NCBI GenBank assembly: GCA_905221605.1
Contig: CAJNDS010002676.1
Span: 241,001-305,000, forward strand
DNA: 64,000 nt
Direction: 5' to 3'
DNA from: Symbiodinium natans
Taxonomy: Eukaryota > Sar > Dinophyceae > Suessiales > Symbiodiniaceae
In this document: one piece after another, positions 37,491-48,403 of the stretch
Numbering within the stretch: position 1 is the stretch's first letter
Layout: each line of letters begins with the position of its first letter
Made by a program: the position numbers and the translations under genes
Notes under the pieces: generated by a model
The model's database searches: none
What the model saw: only the letters and a program-made list of their open reading frames with translations
What the model was told of the DNA's origin: nothing

Positions 37491-38656
37491 TAAACCCGCA
37501 ATCTCAACACCTGACCTTAAGTAGAGAATATCAAGGTGGTTCAGAGGACTTCTCAAGCTTATGTGAGGCTCTTAGGTTTAGGGTTTAGGGTTTAGGGTTT
37601 TGGGCGCCCCTCAACTCTTAAGTGAGTCTATTGAGTCTAGTAGGGCAGGGAAAGGGGGAGGGGGACTTCCTCTGCGTCGAATCCTTCTTGCGGGCGCGCG
37701 GGGCTTCCAAACCCAAACCCCCTGAAGCTAAACTTTGGTAGCGTGGATCTTTGGGCAAAAGCCAGCAATCCAAAACCTCTGATGAGCCCCTGAATCCGGC
37801 TTAATGCTTGGGGCTTTAAGCCCTAAACCCTGAACCCTAAACCCTAAACCCTAAAATCTCTTTCGGGGGGGCCAGGCCCAACACCCTAAAACCCCAGCTT
37901 TATGATCCCAAAGCCCTAAGCCCTAAGCCCCCTAACCCCATCTAAGGGTTTAGAGTTTAGGGTTTAGGGTTTAGGGTTTAGGGTTTAGGGTTCCCTAATC
38001 CTGCAGCCCTAATCTCCCCAATAAAACCCAGCAGCAGCCCACTAAAACCCTGATCCCTAAACCCCTACAGGGCTTCGGGCTTTTGGCCCTCTGCACCAGT
38101 CTTTGCCATGTGCCTCAGAAGCCGTATAGCCATACATCTCACCATCTCCATCACCTCTCCTGTTCAGCGCCGTCAGCGCCTACTTCAAGCCTCAGTCCTA
38201 ATGTTTCTAGGTGTAGGGTGTTTTCTCGGGATTTAGGGTTTATGGTTCAATTAGGGTCTAGGGGTTCAATTAGGGTTTAGGGTTTTAGGGGCTTAGGGTT
38301 GAATGTTTAATTAGGGTTTCGGGGCTTCGGGTTTACAGGGCTTTGGGGGTTTCAGGGGTTTTGAACTCAAGGTTTCGGTCTACGGGAAGGCATACGCACC
38401 TTGGCTAAACACCCTAAGCATTTTCGGGTTTAGGGTTTAGGGTTTAGGGTTTAGGGTGTAGGGTTTAGGGTTTGAGGTTCAACATGCCCCGAAACCTACA
38501 AACCCTTGAGCCCCAAGCTTTTTGGGTCTCCAGAGTTCTTAGGCCTTAGTATCCCTACTAGACCCCTAAACCCTGAAAACAAATAGAAAACATAAGCTCC
38601 TCACTAACCTATTACTTCACAACATATAGAGAGAGAGAGAAAGAAGTATATGAAAA

Positions 38657-38695
<39 letters not shown>

Positions 38696-39855
38696 CAGAC
38701 ATACAGACATACAGACATACAGACATACAGACATACATACATACATACATACATACATACATACATGCGTAATGCGTAATGCGTATGTATGTATGCATGT
38801 ATGTATGTATGTAAATAAATACATAAATATATATATATATATATACATTTTTAGCTGAGGCTTTGTCTTAAGCTCATGGGGCAAACCCCTATATATATAT
38901 ACATATATATATATATATGTATATCCGTTGCTAAGGGCCGGAAGTTTGGGGTACCTTGGGAAGGGGGGGGGGGGGGGAGAGGGAAAGAGCAAAAGCCCTG
39001 CACGCCCAAACCGAAGCCGCTGGAATGCTAAACCCTAAGATTCCTGAACCCTAAACACAGGACCCTAAACTCTAAACCCTAAACCCGAAACCCTAAACCC
39101 TCAATCCAAAACCCTAGACCCTAAAACCCTAACCCGAAATTGGCCCCAAGACAGGAGTGGCTCTTCCAGTGATTTCACCTGACACTTGTTGTCGTTGGTT
39201 GTTGAGACGACCAAGATCCCTCGCTCGAATTAGGGTCACCCTAAACCCTAAACCCTAAACCCTAAACCCTAAACCCTAAACCCTAAACCCTAAACCCTAA
39301 ACCCGACACTGTACTTCCCTTAGCAACTTGACCAAGAATAATACGTAAAGTGCTGTCTTAAGAGAGCTGCCCATGTGCTGAGTTCTCAACATGATCTAGG
39401 GCCGCCTTAATTACAATAGTAACCCCAAAAGGGACCACATTTTAGGGAAGTGACCATGTAGTCACGCCCTAGAGTCTCCACTTCAAGGACAAGACCCAAA
39501 AACCCTTAGCCCTCTGAAACCCTAAGGCCTGTAAGCCCTCAAACCCCAAACTCTAAACCCTAAACCCTAAACCCTAAACCCTGAACCCTATTCAACTTAA
39601 AGTCATAGCGGGGGAGTCCGAAGAGCGGCTCTTGGTCAGGTGCTTCTCGCCACGCGCCACGGCACCTTGCCTCCTCAATCCGCCCTAAACCCTGAGGCAC
39701 GCACGTTTAGCATTTAATTAATATTCATTCAATATAACATACAATTCATTCATTTATCAATCATCAAACAATATAAACAACATATATTTACTCAAAACAT
39801 CCAACAAAAGGGCTTAGGGTTCAGGGATTGCGCTCAGGTTTTGGGCTTAGGGCTT
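37491..39855. repeat. Intergenic mixed repeats
   Basis: Short TTTAGGG and CCCTAAA tracts (37573-37600, 37945-37992, 39240-39304) and a microsatellite block at 38630-38930 (GA, ATACAT, ACAG/ACAT, TATG, TA). A G-run lies near 38963-38977. Unique spacers lack clear coding frames. Confidence 0.75.
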
Positions 39856-39961
39856 ACCCGCTATACTAACAGTCCTTAAATAGGGACTATAATGCCCCCT
39901 AGTATACTCCCGCAAATATAATCCGTACTACGAACTGTTAGTATAAGGGGGAACATCCCAG
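39856..39961. mobile_element. Family 1 inverted-repeat element
   Basis: TATACTAACAGTCCTTA is inverted against the GAACTGTTAGTATAAGGGGG end. The outer GGGATGTT of the left end is lost. Confidence 0.7.
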
Positions 39962-42900
39962 GTTTGCATTCACGTTTAGGGTTAAGGGTTGAAGGGTTTA
40001 GGCGGTTAATGGTTTAAGGGTTTAAGGTTTTAAAGGGTTTAAGGCTTTAAGGGTGTAACTTACGGTTCAAGGGTTTAAGGGTTTAAGGGTTTAAGGGTTT
40101 AAGGGTTTAAGGGTTTAAGGGTTTTGGGGTATGCGATCTTCCCCCTCCCAGCTCTCTGCCCTCTTCACCTCCCCATCCCGTCTCTAACCTCCCCCTCCCA
40201 GCTCTCTGCTCCTCCTTTCTCACCCTCCTCTCTCCCCCCGCCACCTCTCCCTCTTCGCCCTCTTCTTCTCACAAGGAGGCAGTGACCCGAACCTGTCACT
40301 TGCGGAAGTAAGTTGGGTTCAGGCTGTTTGGGAATGCGCCCAATGCCCATGCTGTGGGTGAAGGGTCCAGGGGCTTCGGGCGAAGGGCTTACTTACCAGC
40401 GCTGAAAAGGGAACTGGTGCTTTCCCTCCTTCGATCTATCCGTTTAAGGGCTGATACCGGGTACCGACTTCCCAAACTGCCAACCAAGAACTTGTAAGTT
40501 TAGGAAATTGAGAGATTCAATAGTCTGTCGGGTTTACAGTAAACTCCAGAAAGTTGGAAAATCCTTATCCCCATACCCCAAAAGGTAAACTAAAAGGAAT
40601 TCCAGCTCTAACCATCCTTAAACCATGTTCCAACATTCTGGAGTTCTCTGTGGCAGGGGCAGGCGGCAAGACACAGTGCCACTGACAACGGTGTTGCAGC
40701 GCGTGTCCACTGGCAGAAGCACCATGGAAGACGTATGTCCCGCCCCCATGTCGAGAAGCCGAGGGGCTTAGGGTTTAGGATTTACACTCTGGGTCAGAGT
40801 TTTCACTTTCGGCTTTACACTCCGCCACCCTGCATCTCTGCTTTCCTAGGGCTAGGGATAAGGGCTTGAGGAGTTAAGGAAACCGTTCACCTCTGGATCT
40901 ACGATATACTCATTCAGACCTCCAAGAAAGCTGTTGTGACTGAAGGATAGAACACATACCAAAAACAACTACATTAAATGTTCGAAGTTCATCGTGCTTT
41001 GCTTTTCCTCTTTCTGATTGTTTAAAAGGCGTAAGTTCGCGCACGAAGTCTCTTCTTTCGAAGAAAAGAAACTGAATGACCTCTAAAAACACAATTATGA
41101 AAACCAGTAAGTAAAGTAGACATGATCATAACCTATGCTCCTGTCACTTAGTGGGGTTATACCCTAAACCCTAAACCCTAAACCCTGAACCCTGAACCCT
41201 AACAGGGATGCAGGTCATCTCGACGTGGGTGTGGTGCCGGCGGAACCTTCTGCCGAAGGCAGCCTCTGAAAAGTCTGTACCAGTCTCTGCAAGACATTAA
41301 AATGCATCGTCCGCGGGCGCATCATGGCGGTTGCAAATCCTAGTGATAGGCTCTGAGCATCCTGAATTTGGAACACCGAGACCCTAAAGCCCAATAAGCC
41401 CCAAACCCGAAGCCCTAAAACAAAAAAGGGTTCAGGGTCTTGGGGGTTTAGGGTTTAGGGTTTAGGGTTTAGGGTTTAGGGTTTAGGGTTTCATGTTGTA
41501 GGGTTCAGCGTTTAGGGCTTGGGGCTTCGGATTTTGGGTCTAGGGCTTGGGGTTTAGGGTTGAGGGTTTTGGGGGCTAGTGGATAGGAATGGACATGATC
41601 TAGGTTCCATGTATCAGACTTCATCATCGGGCTGGTCTTAAGGGAAACCAAGTTTCAAGGTAGGGTTTAGGGTTTAGGGTTTAGGGTTTAGGGCTTAGGG
41701 TTTAAGGTTTAGGGTTTAGGGTTTAGTGTTTAGGGTTTAGGGTTTAGGGTTTAGGGTTTAGGGTTTGGGTTTAGGGTTCAGGGTTCAGGGTTCAGGGTTT
41801 AGGGTTTAGGGTTTAGGGTTTAGGGTTTAAGGTTTAGGGTTTAGGGTTTAGGGTTTAGGGTTTAGGGTTTAGGGTTGTCCTAGCACTCAAGCCTAAGCTC
41901 CGAACTGCAAGAAGCCGCACGGCAATCCGATGCTACTTGGGGCATCGCTGAGATTTGCGCCATGTCGCCGAACACTTCACGCTGAACACCTAGCCTAAAC
42001 CCTAAACCCTAAACCCTAAACCCTAAAACCTAAAACCTAAAACCCTAAACCCTAAACCCTAAACCCCTAAACCCTGAACCCTGAACCCTAAACCCTAAAC
42101 CCTAAACCCTAAACCCCAGACCCTAGACCCTATAACCTACAGGGCCTGTAGGGCTTTAGAGTTGTGGGATCAGGTGTACACCCTAAGCCCTAGACCCCAA
42201 GCCCTAATAAACCCTAAACCGCAAACCCTAAACCTAAACCCTAAGCCCTGAGCCCTAAACCCGAAACCCTAAACCCTAAACCCTAGCCCTAAACCCTAAA
42301 CACTAGAAACCTTTTAGCCTGCCCTATTGAGCTCTTCAAGCGTAGGAAGCCAGGGGCGTAGAGCAAGTGGCAGGGCGAACTGACTCCCCCAAAACCGAAC
42401 TCCTACGGAGTTTAGGGTTTCGAGCTTAGGGCTTAAGGTTTCCGGTTTAGGGTTTACGGCTTAGGGCTTAAGGTTTCGGGTTTAGGGCTTGATGTTTCGG
42501 GTCTAGGGACCCTAAACCCTAAACCCTAAACCCTAAACCCTAAACCCTAAACCCCTAAACCCTAAACCCTAAACCCTAAACCCTAAACCCTAAACCCTAA
42601 GTCTAGGCTTTCGGGCGACCAGGCAACCCAGTGCCCAACAAGTTGTTGTCAAAACGGCTCTCCTCAGGCCGCCGCGCCTGGCAGCTGTGGGCAGGAGGCC
42701 TACTTGAAGGTTCAGGGTTTAGGGTTTAGGGTTTAGGGTCTAGGGTTTAGGGTTTAGGGTTTAGGGCTTTAGGAGTTTAGGGTTTTAAGGGCAGTCTTTT
42801 TTACGGTTTTTTGGGTTGAGTACTTAGGGTTTCGGGTTTGGGGTTTACGGTTTAGGGTTTAGGGTTTAGGAGTTTAGGGTTTTAAGGGCAGTTTCTTACG

Positions 42901-42968
42901 GTTTTTTCGGGTTGAGTATTTGGGGTTTCGGGTTTGGGGTTTAGGGTTTAGGGGCCCAGCCGACGGAC
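39962..42968. repeat. Intergenic mixed repeats
   Basis: An 8-mer TTTAAGGG array at about 40066-40125, a unique stretch 40130-41160 with a family 4 element and pyrimidine-rich DNA at 40139-40270, TTTAGGG 41445-41490 and 41661-41875, CCCTAAA 41995-42120 and 42509-42600, then TTTAGGG variants to 42955. An island at about 41205-41290 could hold an exon (minus strand, DFSEAAFGRRFRRHHTHVEM) but lacks support. Confidence 0.7.
40530..40652. mobile_element. Family 4 inverted-repeat element
   Basis: TTTACAGTAAACTCCAGAAA GTTGGAAAATCC at the left is inverted against GTTCCAACATTCTGGAGTTC at the right; about 120 bp, with CCCCATACCCCAAAAGG in the middle. Confidence 0.7.
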
Positions 42969-43007
42969 CCCCAGGATGGTCTGGTAAGCAAGGTCTGCAT
43001 CACCTTC
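42969..43007 (-). CDS. Candidate orphan exon, EGDADLAYQTILG
   Basis: A 39-nt island with acceptor GCAG|GAA and donor GGG|GTCC. Weakly similar in pattern to the island at 36122-36163 (Y--LL / Y--IL). It lies downstream of the copy A stop. Confidence 0.25.
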
Positions 43008-43632
43008 CTGCTGGTTATCATGATCATGATTATTTTTAAATAATAATAATCATCATCATCATAATCATAATAATAGTAATCGTAATAGTAATAGTAATAG
43101 TAATAGTAATAGTAATAGTAATAGTAATAGTAATAGTAATAGTCATAGTAATAGTAATAGCAATAGTAATAGTCATAGTAATAGCAGAACTACTATGATT
43201 GTTTTTGTGGTTCTTATGATTATTGTTACTATTCTTGTTACTACTGCTAGAACTATTAAATGTTGCTATTACTATGATTACTATTACGTCGTTCTTCAGC
43301 AATATTGAAGCACAAGAGGTTAGATTCGGCACGAACTTTGGCGAAGCGATCAGGCTCGTGTTGCTTGCCGTGCTCGTGTATGAGGTGGAAGGCAAACATA
43401 GAAAGAGTCCCAAGCCCGAACGAGTTCATGCCCTAAACCCCAAACCCTGAACCCTAAACCCTAAACCCCAAACCCTAAACCCCAAGCCCTAGACCCTAAA
43501 CCCCCTAAATCCTACACCCCAAACCCTGAACCCTAACGTCCATGGGATCAGGGCTTCGGCATCCCTGAATCCTACCCTAAGCCCTCCCACTCCGCACCCC
43601 GAGGCCCCCTAAACACGCAAACCCTTCCGACC
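43008..43632. repeat. TAGTAA hexanucleotide microsatellite and CCCTAAA DNA
   Basis: TAGTAA repeats at about 43068-43185 with ATC/ATA flanks, then an inverted-looking ATTACTATT-rich stretch to 43290, and CCCTAAA variants from 43430. Confidence 0.85.
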
Positions 43633-43801
43633 ATCTACTGTTTGCTCAAGAACCCCCCCCCCCCCCCCCAAAAAAAAAAAAGAGTAATACTAACAACAAA
43701 CGCAATAATCCCTGTATTGCCCTTGTAAGGGAAAAATTATGTTCGGTTTAGGGCTTAGGGTTGGGGGTTTATAGGTTCATAAGCAAATAGCAGCGGGGGT
43801 T
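43633..43801. mobile_element. Family 3 element with C/A homopolymers and a TTTAGGG remnant
   Basis: CTACTGTTTGCTCAAGAACC precedes a C run and an A run (about 43655-43680). The interior has ATTGCCCTTGTAAGGG, then a short TTTAGGG-like remnant (about 43745-43770), then CATAAGCAAATAGCAGCGGG. Confidence 0.7.
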
Positions 43802-43821
43802 TTCGGAGGGGGGGGGGGTTG

Positions 43822-43963
43822 CTTGGAGGTTCATGGTACTTAGTAACCAATTATAACTGTACTTATAGCCAAAATTACAACTCTATTAGGGCACTTAAAG
43901 GACTTATAAGTACAGCTATAAGTACAGTTTTCATTGGTTAATAAGTACCATGAGCCTTCAAGT
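43822..43963. mobile_element. Family 5 fold-back element, intergenic copy
   Basis: CTTGGAGGTTCATGGTACTT is inverted against AAGTACCATGAGCCTTCAAG, with shared inner motifs TATAACTGTACTTATA and CTCTATTAGGG. Confidence 0.85.
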
Positions 43964-44474
43964 GTTGGCGCTGAGGGTCAGGCTTCGGAACCCTTGTGGC
44001 GAAAAAATCCTGAGCCCCTCGACCTGCCACACCTAAAGCCGTGGGTTTAGGGTTTAGGGTTTAGGGTTTAGGGTTTAGGGTTTAGGGTTTAGGGTTTAGG
44101 GTTTAGGGTTTGGGGTCAAAAGTTTAGGGCTTAAAGTTTAGGGCTTCGGGCTTAGGGGCGTGCCCTTGCCTGCTTCGGGTGAAAGGAAATCCCCGAAAGC
44201 CAATTCAAGCCGAAAGATGCCACAATCCCCCTCCCCCACACACCCAACGCACCCAAAGCCCTAACCCTAACAAGCCCTGCATGTCAGACACCCCCGAATC
44301 CACCCACCTACGGCCAAAGTTTAAACTTGAAACACTCCAAGCCCCAAGAAAGCCCCCCCCCCCGCCCCCCACTTACAGCGAACCCTATTCCTAAACCCTA
44401 AACCCTAAACCCTAAACCCTAAACCCTAAACCCTAAACCCTAAAACCCTAAACCCTAAACCCTAAACAGCCTCC
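43964..44474. repeat. Immediately downstream of the copy A stop
   Basis: TTTAGGG at 44044-44115, a unique AC-rich stretch, a C-run at about 44357-44372 and CCCTAAA at 44393-44467, ending 7 bp from the stop codon. No polyadenylation signal recognised. Confidence 0.75.
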
Positions 44475-44531
44475 TCAGTCCATGGGGAGGTGCATCTCCT
44501 CGGCGCTTGGGTCCGGGAGGTCGGCACAGTC
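44475..44531 (-). CDS. Copy A exon 16 (last), DCADLPDPSAEEMHLPMD, stop TGA
   Basis: 57 nt, acceptor CCAG|GAC, ending in TGA. Differs from the copy B last exon by S/A. The acidic C-terminus with a MHLPMD tail is conserved. Confidence 0.9.
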   Translation of the reverse strand, partial: DCADLPDPSAEEMHLPMD

Positions 44532-47500
44532 CTGGCGCATCGGAGGATGGATGAAGGTTTAGGGTTTAGGGTTTAGGGTTTAGGGTTTAGGGTTTAGGGT
44601 TTAGGGTTTAGGGTTTAGGGTTTAGGGTTTAGGGTTTAGGGTTTTTGAAAACCTCCCTCTTTCCCTCCTTACCCCCCCAAAACGGTTGGGGGGTGGGGCC
44701 CCCCCCTCCCCCCCCCCCCCCCCCACCCCCCCACCCCACCCCCCCCCCCCCCCCCCCCCCCCGCCCCCCCCCCCCCCCACCAACTTTGGCATCCTTTGAC
44801 CTAACGAACGCGTTTAAACCTTTCAACTATGCTCCAGCGGGGTCGGCGGCTTGAGCCGGAGGCTCTTAAATTTAGGGTTTAGGGTTTAGGGTTTCTTATG
44901 AACCCTGTATGTAAACCATGTCCTATAGGCTCTACAAGCCCTCAACCTTGTCAGCCTGAGAACACAAAGATCTCTGAAACAACCTGCGCAGGCTTATGGT
45001 GCAGGGCGCGTTAGGTTTTAGGGCTTATAGCGTTTAATTGGGTTTAGGGTTCTGCAAGGGTTCAGATGAGGGGTCCTTTGCATACGAGAATTCGATTGCC
45101 AAAAGCTCTCTACAAGAGGGCTCAAATGCAGAACAGCCACCCCAAAAACCCTCATGCCCTCATAGCCACCAAAGAAGAAACAAACCTTGACCCTTCCAGA
45201 CGAGACCCCCCAACCTGCGCACGCACGCACACACAATGCCCTTCATACACGTTGAAGCCCTAGCCCCTTGAAGGCCAACCCCCCAAAGCTACAAACCCTA
45301 AACCCTGAATCCTGAACCCTCAACCCCAAAGCCCAAAACCCTCAACCCTAAACCCCGAAACCCTAAAACCTAAACCCCAACTCCTAAACCCTAAGCCCCA
45401 ATTCCCAAACCCTGAGCCCGAAAGCCCTAAACCCTAAACCTTAAACCCTAAACCCCAAATCCTAATTCCACACACCCTAAACCAACGAAGCCCTAAACCC
45501 TAAACCCTCAACCCTCAACCCTCAACCCTCAACCCTGAACCCTAAATCCTAAACCCTAAACCCTAAACCCTAAACCCTAAACCCAAAGCTGCTACAAAGC
45601 GGCGGAGGTGGAGGCGACGCCGGCCGCAGGGCCGTTGGTGACCGCTGCAACCATGTCCTAGCTCCATCCCAGTTTCAGGTTTGAGGTTTGGGGTTTAGGG
45701 ATTAGGGTTTAGGGTTTGGGGTTTAGGGTTTGGGGTTTGGGGTTTGGGGTTTAGGGATTAGGGTTTAGGGTTTGGGGTTTAGGGTTTGGGGTTTGGGGCT
45801 TGGGGTTTAGGGTTTGGGGTTTAGGGTTTGGGGTTTAGGGTTTGGGGTTTAGGGTTTGGGGTTTAGGGTTTGGGGTTTAGAGTTTGGGGTTTAGGGTTTG
45901 CGGTTTGGAGCTTGGGGTTTAGAGTTTGGGGTTTAGGGTTTGGGGTTTAGGGTTTGGGGTTTAGAGTTTGGGGTTTAGGGTTTGCAGTTTGAGGTTTAGC
46001 TGACGGGTTCAGTTGCAACGTGGGGAATCCACGGGTGACAGGCTCACACTGTCAGCTGGGGCCCCGGCTTGTGTTCTCCAAAATGCTTCAAAAGCATCGG
46101 TTCTTGCATGGTTTTTACTCATGCGAGAACCCACAGACCCAAGAGGTGTATCTGCGGAAAATTCTTCCGTGCTTGCGTTTTGCACCAGGTGCAAAACGCA
46201 AGCACGTTTTCACGGTTTCTGTCGCCTCTCACAAAAATGCTGCAGGTGCCACATTTCCGCATGCGTACGGTTTGACGTGCTGTCGGCTGTCCTGTGCAAT
46301 CTTTGCTCGCAAAACGTTTTGGGGTTGCGGGGGGTGGGGGGGGGGTGGTGGGGGGGGGGGGTGGGGGGGGGGGGGGGTGTGGGGGGGGGGGTGGGGGGGG
46401 GGGTGGGGGGGGGGTGGTGTGGGTGGGGGGGGGGGTGGGGGGTGGGGGGGGGGGTAATCACGTCTAATCCAAAGCTCTTCACCTCTGAAGCCTCTGGGTT
46501 TTGTAAAACTTTTTACCCTAGCCCTCATAATACGGCAAAAACGATAACAGACACGGCGCATCGTGATGGCCATCTAGTTCCACATAGGAATTCGCCAAAA
46601 TGCCCCGGCAAGTCGCAGTAACAGCACATGTGTGAGCGCGTGCAACAGGAGCCATCGCTGCTTCAATCCCTGGTTCAACTCCATTACAAGTGACTTCCTC
46701 TTATTCGCTCTGACTACTCCTCAACCGTTACTCCTGCTTCTCACAGTGAGCAGACAAGACAACACAACAAAACCTATGTCCTCCCAAGTAACATAAAACG
46801 GCTTCTTGACCAAAACCCTCGCGTTTATTAACATTTACCTTCCCAAGAACCACGTTGGAAGTGAACCCGTAGGGGAGGTTTAGGGTTTGGGGTTTATATA
46901 GAGTTTAGGGTTTGGGGTTTAGGGTTCGGGGTTTGGGGTTTAGGGTTCGGGGTTTAGGGTATAGGGTTTGGGGTTTGGGGTTTCGGGTTTGGGGTTTAGG
47001 GTTTGGGGTTCAGAGTTTAGGGTTTGGGGTTTGGAGTTTCGGGTTTAGGGTTCGGGGTTTAGGGTTTGGGGTTTAGGGCTTAAGGTTTGGGGTTTAGGGT
47101 TTGAGGTTTGGGGTTTAGGGTTTGGGGCTTCGGGTTTGGGGTTTAGGGTCTTGGTGTTCGGGTTCAGGGTTCAGGGTTTAGGGTTTGGGGTTTAGGGTCT
47201 GGGGTTTGGGGTCTTGGTGTTTGGGAGGGTTTCGAGTTTAGGTTTAGGGCTTAGGGCTTAGGGCTTCAGGGTTTTACAGGGGTTTTCTAGGTAAGTGTTC
47301 TTGGCCTTTCTGAAGTTTGTGGCTTTGATGGTTTCAGGGTCTAGGACCCTTCAGATGAAACCCTAACAAGGAAATCCTGAATCCTATAAGCCCTAAACCC
47401 GAACCGCCCTAAACCCAAAACCCTAAACCCTAAACCCTAAACCCTAAACCCTAAACCCTAAACCCTAAACCCCTAAGTGTGCCATGACCTGGTAGTCCCA

Positions 47501-48315
47501 GCCGGTCGAACTGGTGCTCGGGCTCATGCTGCCCCTAAGTGTGCAGGACCTGGAAGATGCAGCTGCTCCAACTGCTGCTCGTGGGTTTAGGGTTTAGGGT
47601 TTAGGGTTTAGGGTGTAGGGTGTAGGGTGTAGGGTTTAGGGTTTAGGGTTTAGGGTTTAGGGTTTAGGGTTTAGGCGGTTCCTGACCTCCTGGAAGCCGG
47701 ATATTGGCTGGAATTGTCCCACTCCGCTGCATGGCGCGGAGGTGGTCAGATAATGAGGGCCGGCGATGCTGATACAAATTCGAGGTGTAGAGTTTAGGGT
47801 TTAGGGTTTAGGGTTTAGGATTTAGGGTTTGGGGCTTAGGGTTTAGGCTTGCGTTGAAGCGGCCGCGGGGCAAGGAAACGCCGCGGTTGATGTACTTTGC
47901 GTGGAAGCTGCACTGGTCGCCGCAGCCGTCATCACGAAACCACAACCCTAGAAACACTAAATCCTACAAACCCTTTTCAAACATAACAACCAAAAAACTC
48001 TAAACCGTATAAACCCTGCAGACACTATAAACCCTACAAACTTAAACCCCCTAACCCCTATAAGCCCCTATAAACCCTACAAACCCATATGTAAACCCTT
48101 TAAACCCTGCGCTCTACAAACCCTAACTGGGCCACACACCTCGAGCTGAGCTTCGCACCCGTGCTTGCTAGCCCAGTCACCATACCACAACAATAATACC
48201 CTTTGTGTGGTTGATTACTTTATAATTAAGGGAACCTTGAACCAAAAAAGGAAAAGGGTACCGGTGGGCTACCAAGTTACCCTAAACCCTCCACCCTAAA
48301 CCCTCAACTCTCACC

Positions 48316-48403
<88 letters not shown>

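Noticed and set aside
44629-44854. Gly-rich and Pro-rich frames (also at 7793-8055, 57053-57368 and 61545-61757)
   Set aside because: They are produced by G/C homopolymers inside repeat elements.
46013-46621. 202-codon plus-strand frame with a Gly-rich middle
   Set aside because: It runs through a G homopolymer tract that keeps several frames open, and no conserved motif is visible outside it.
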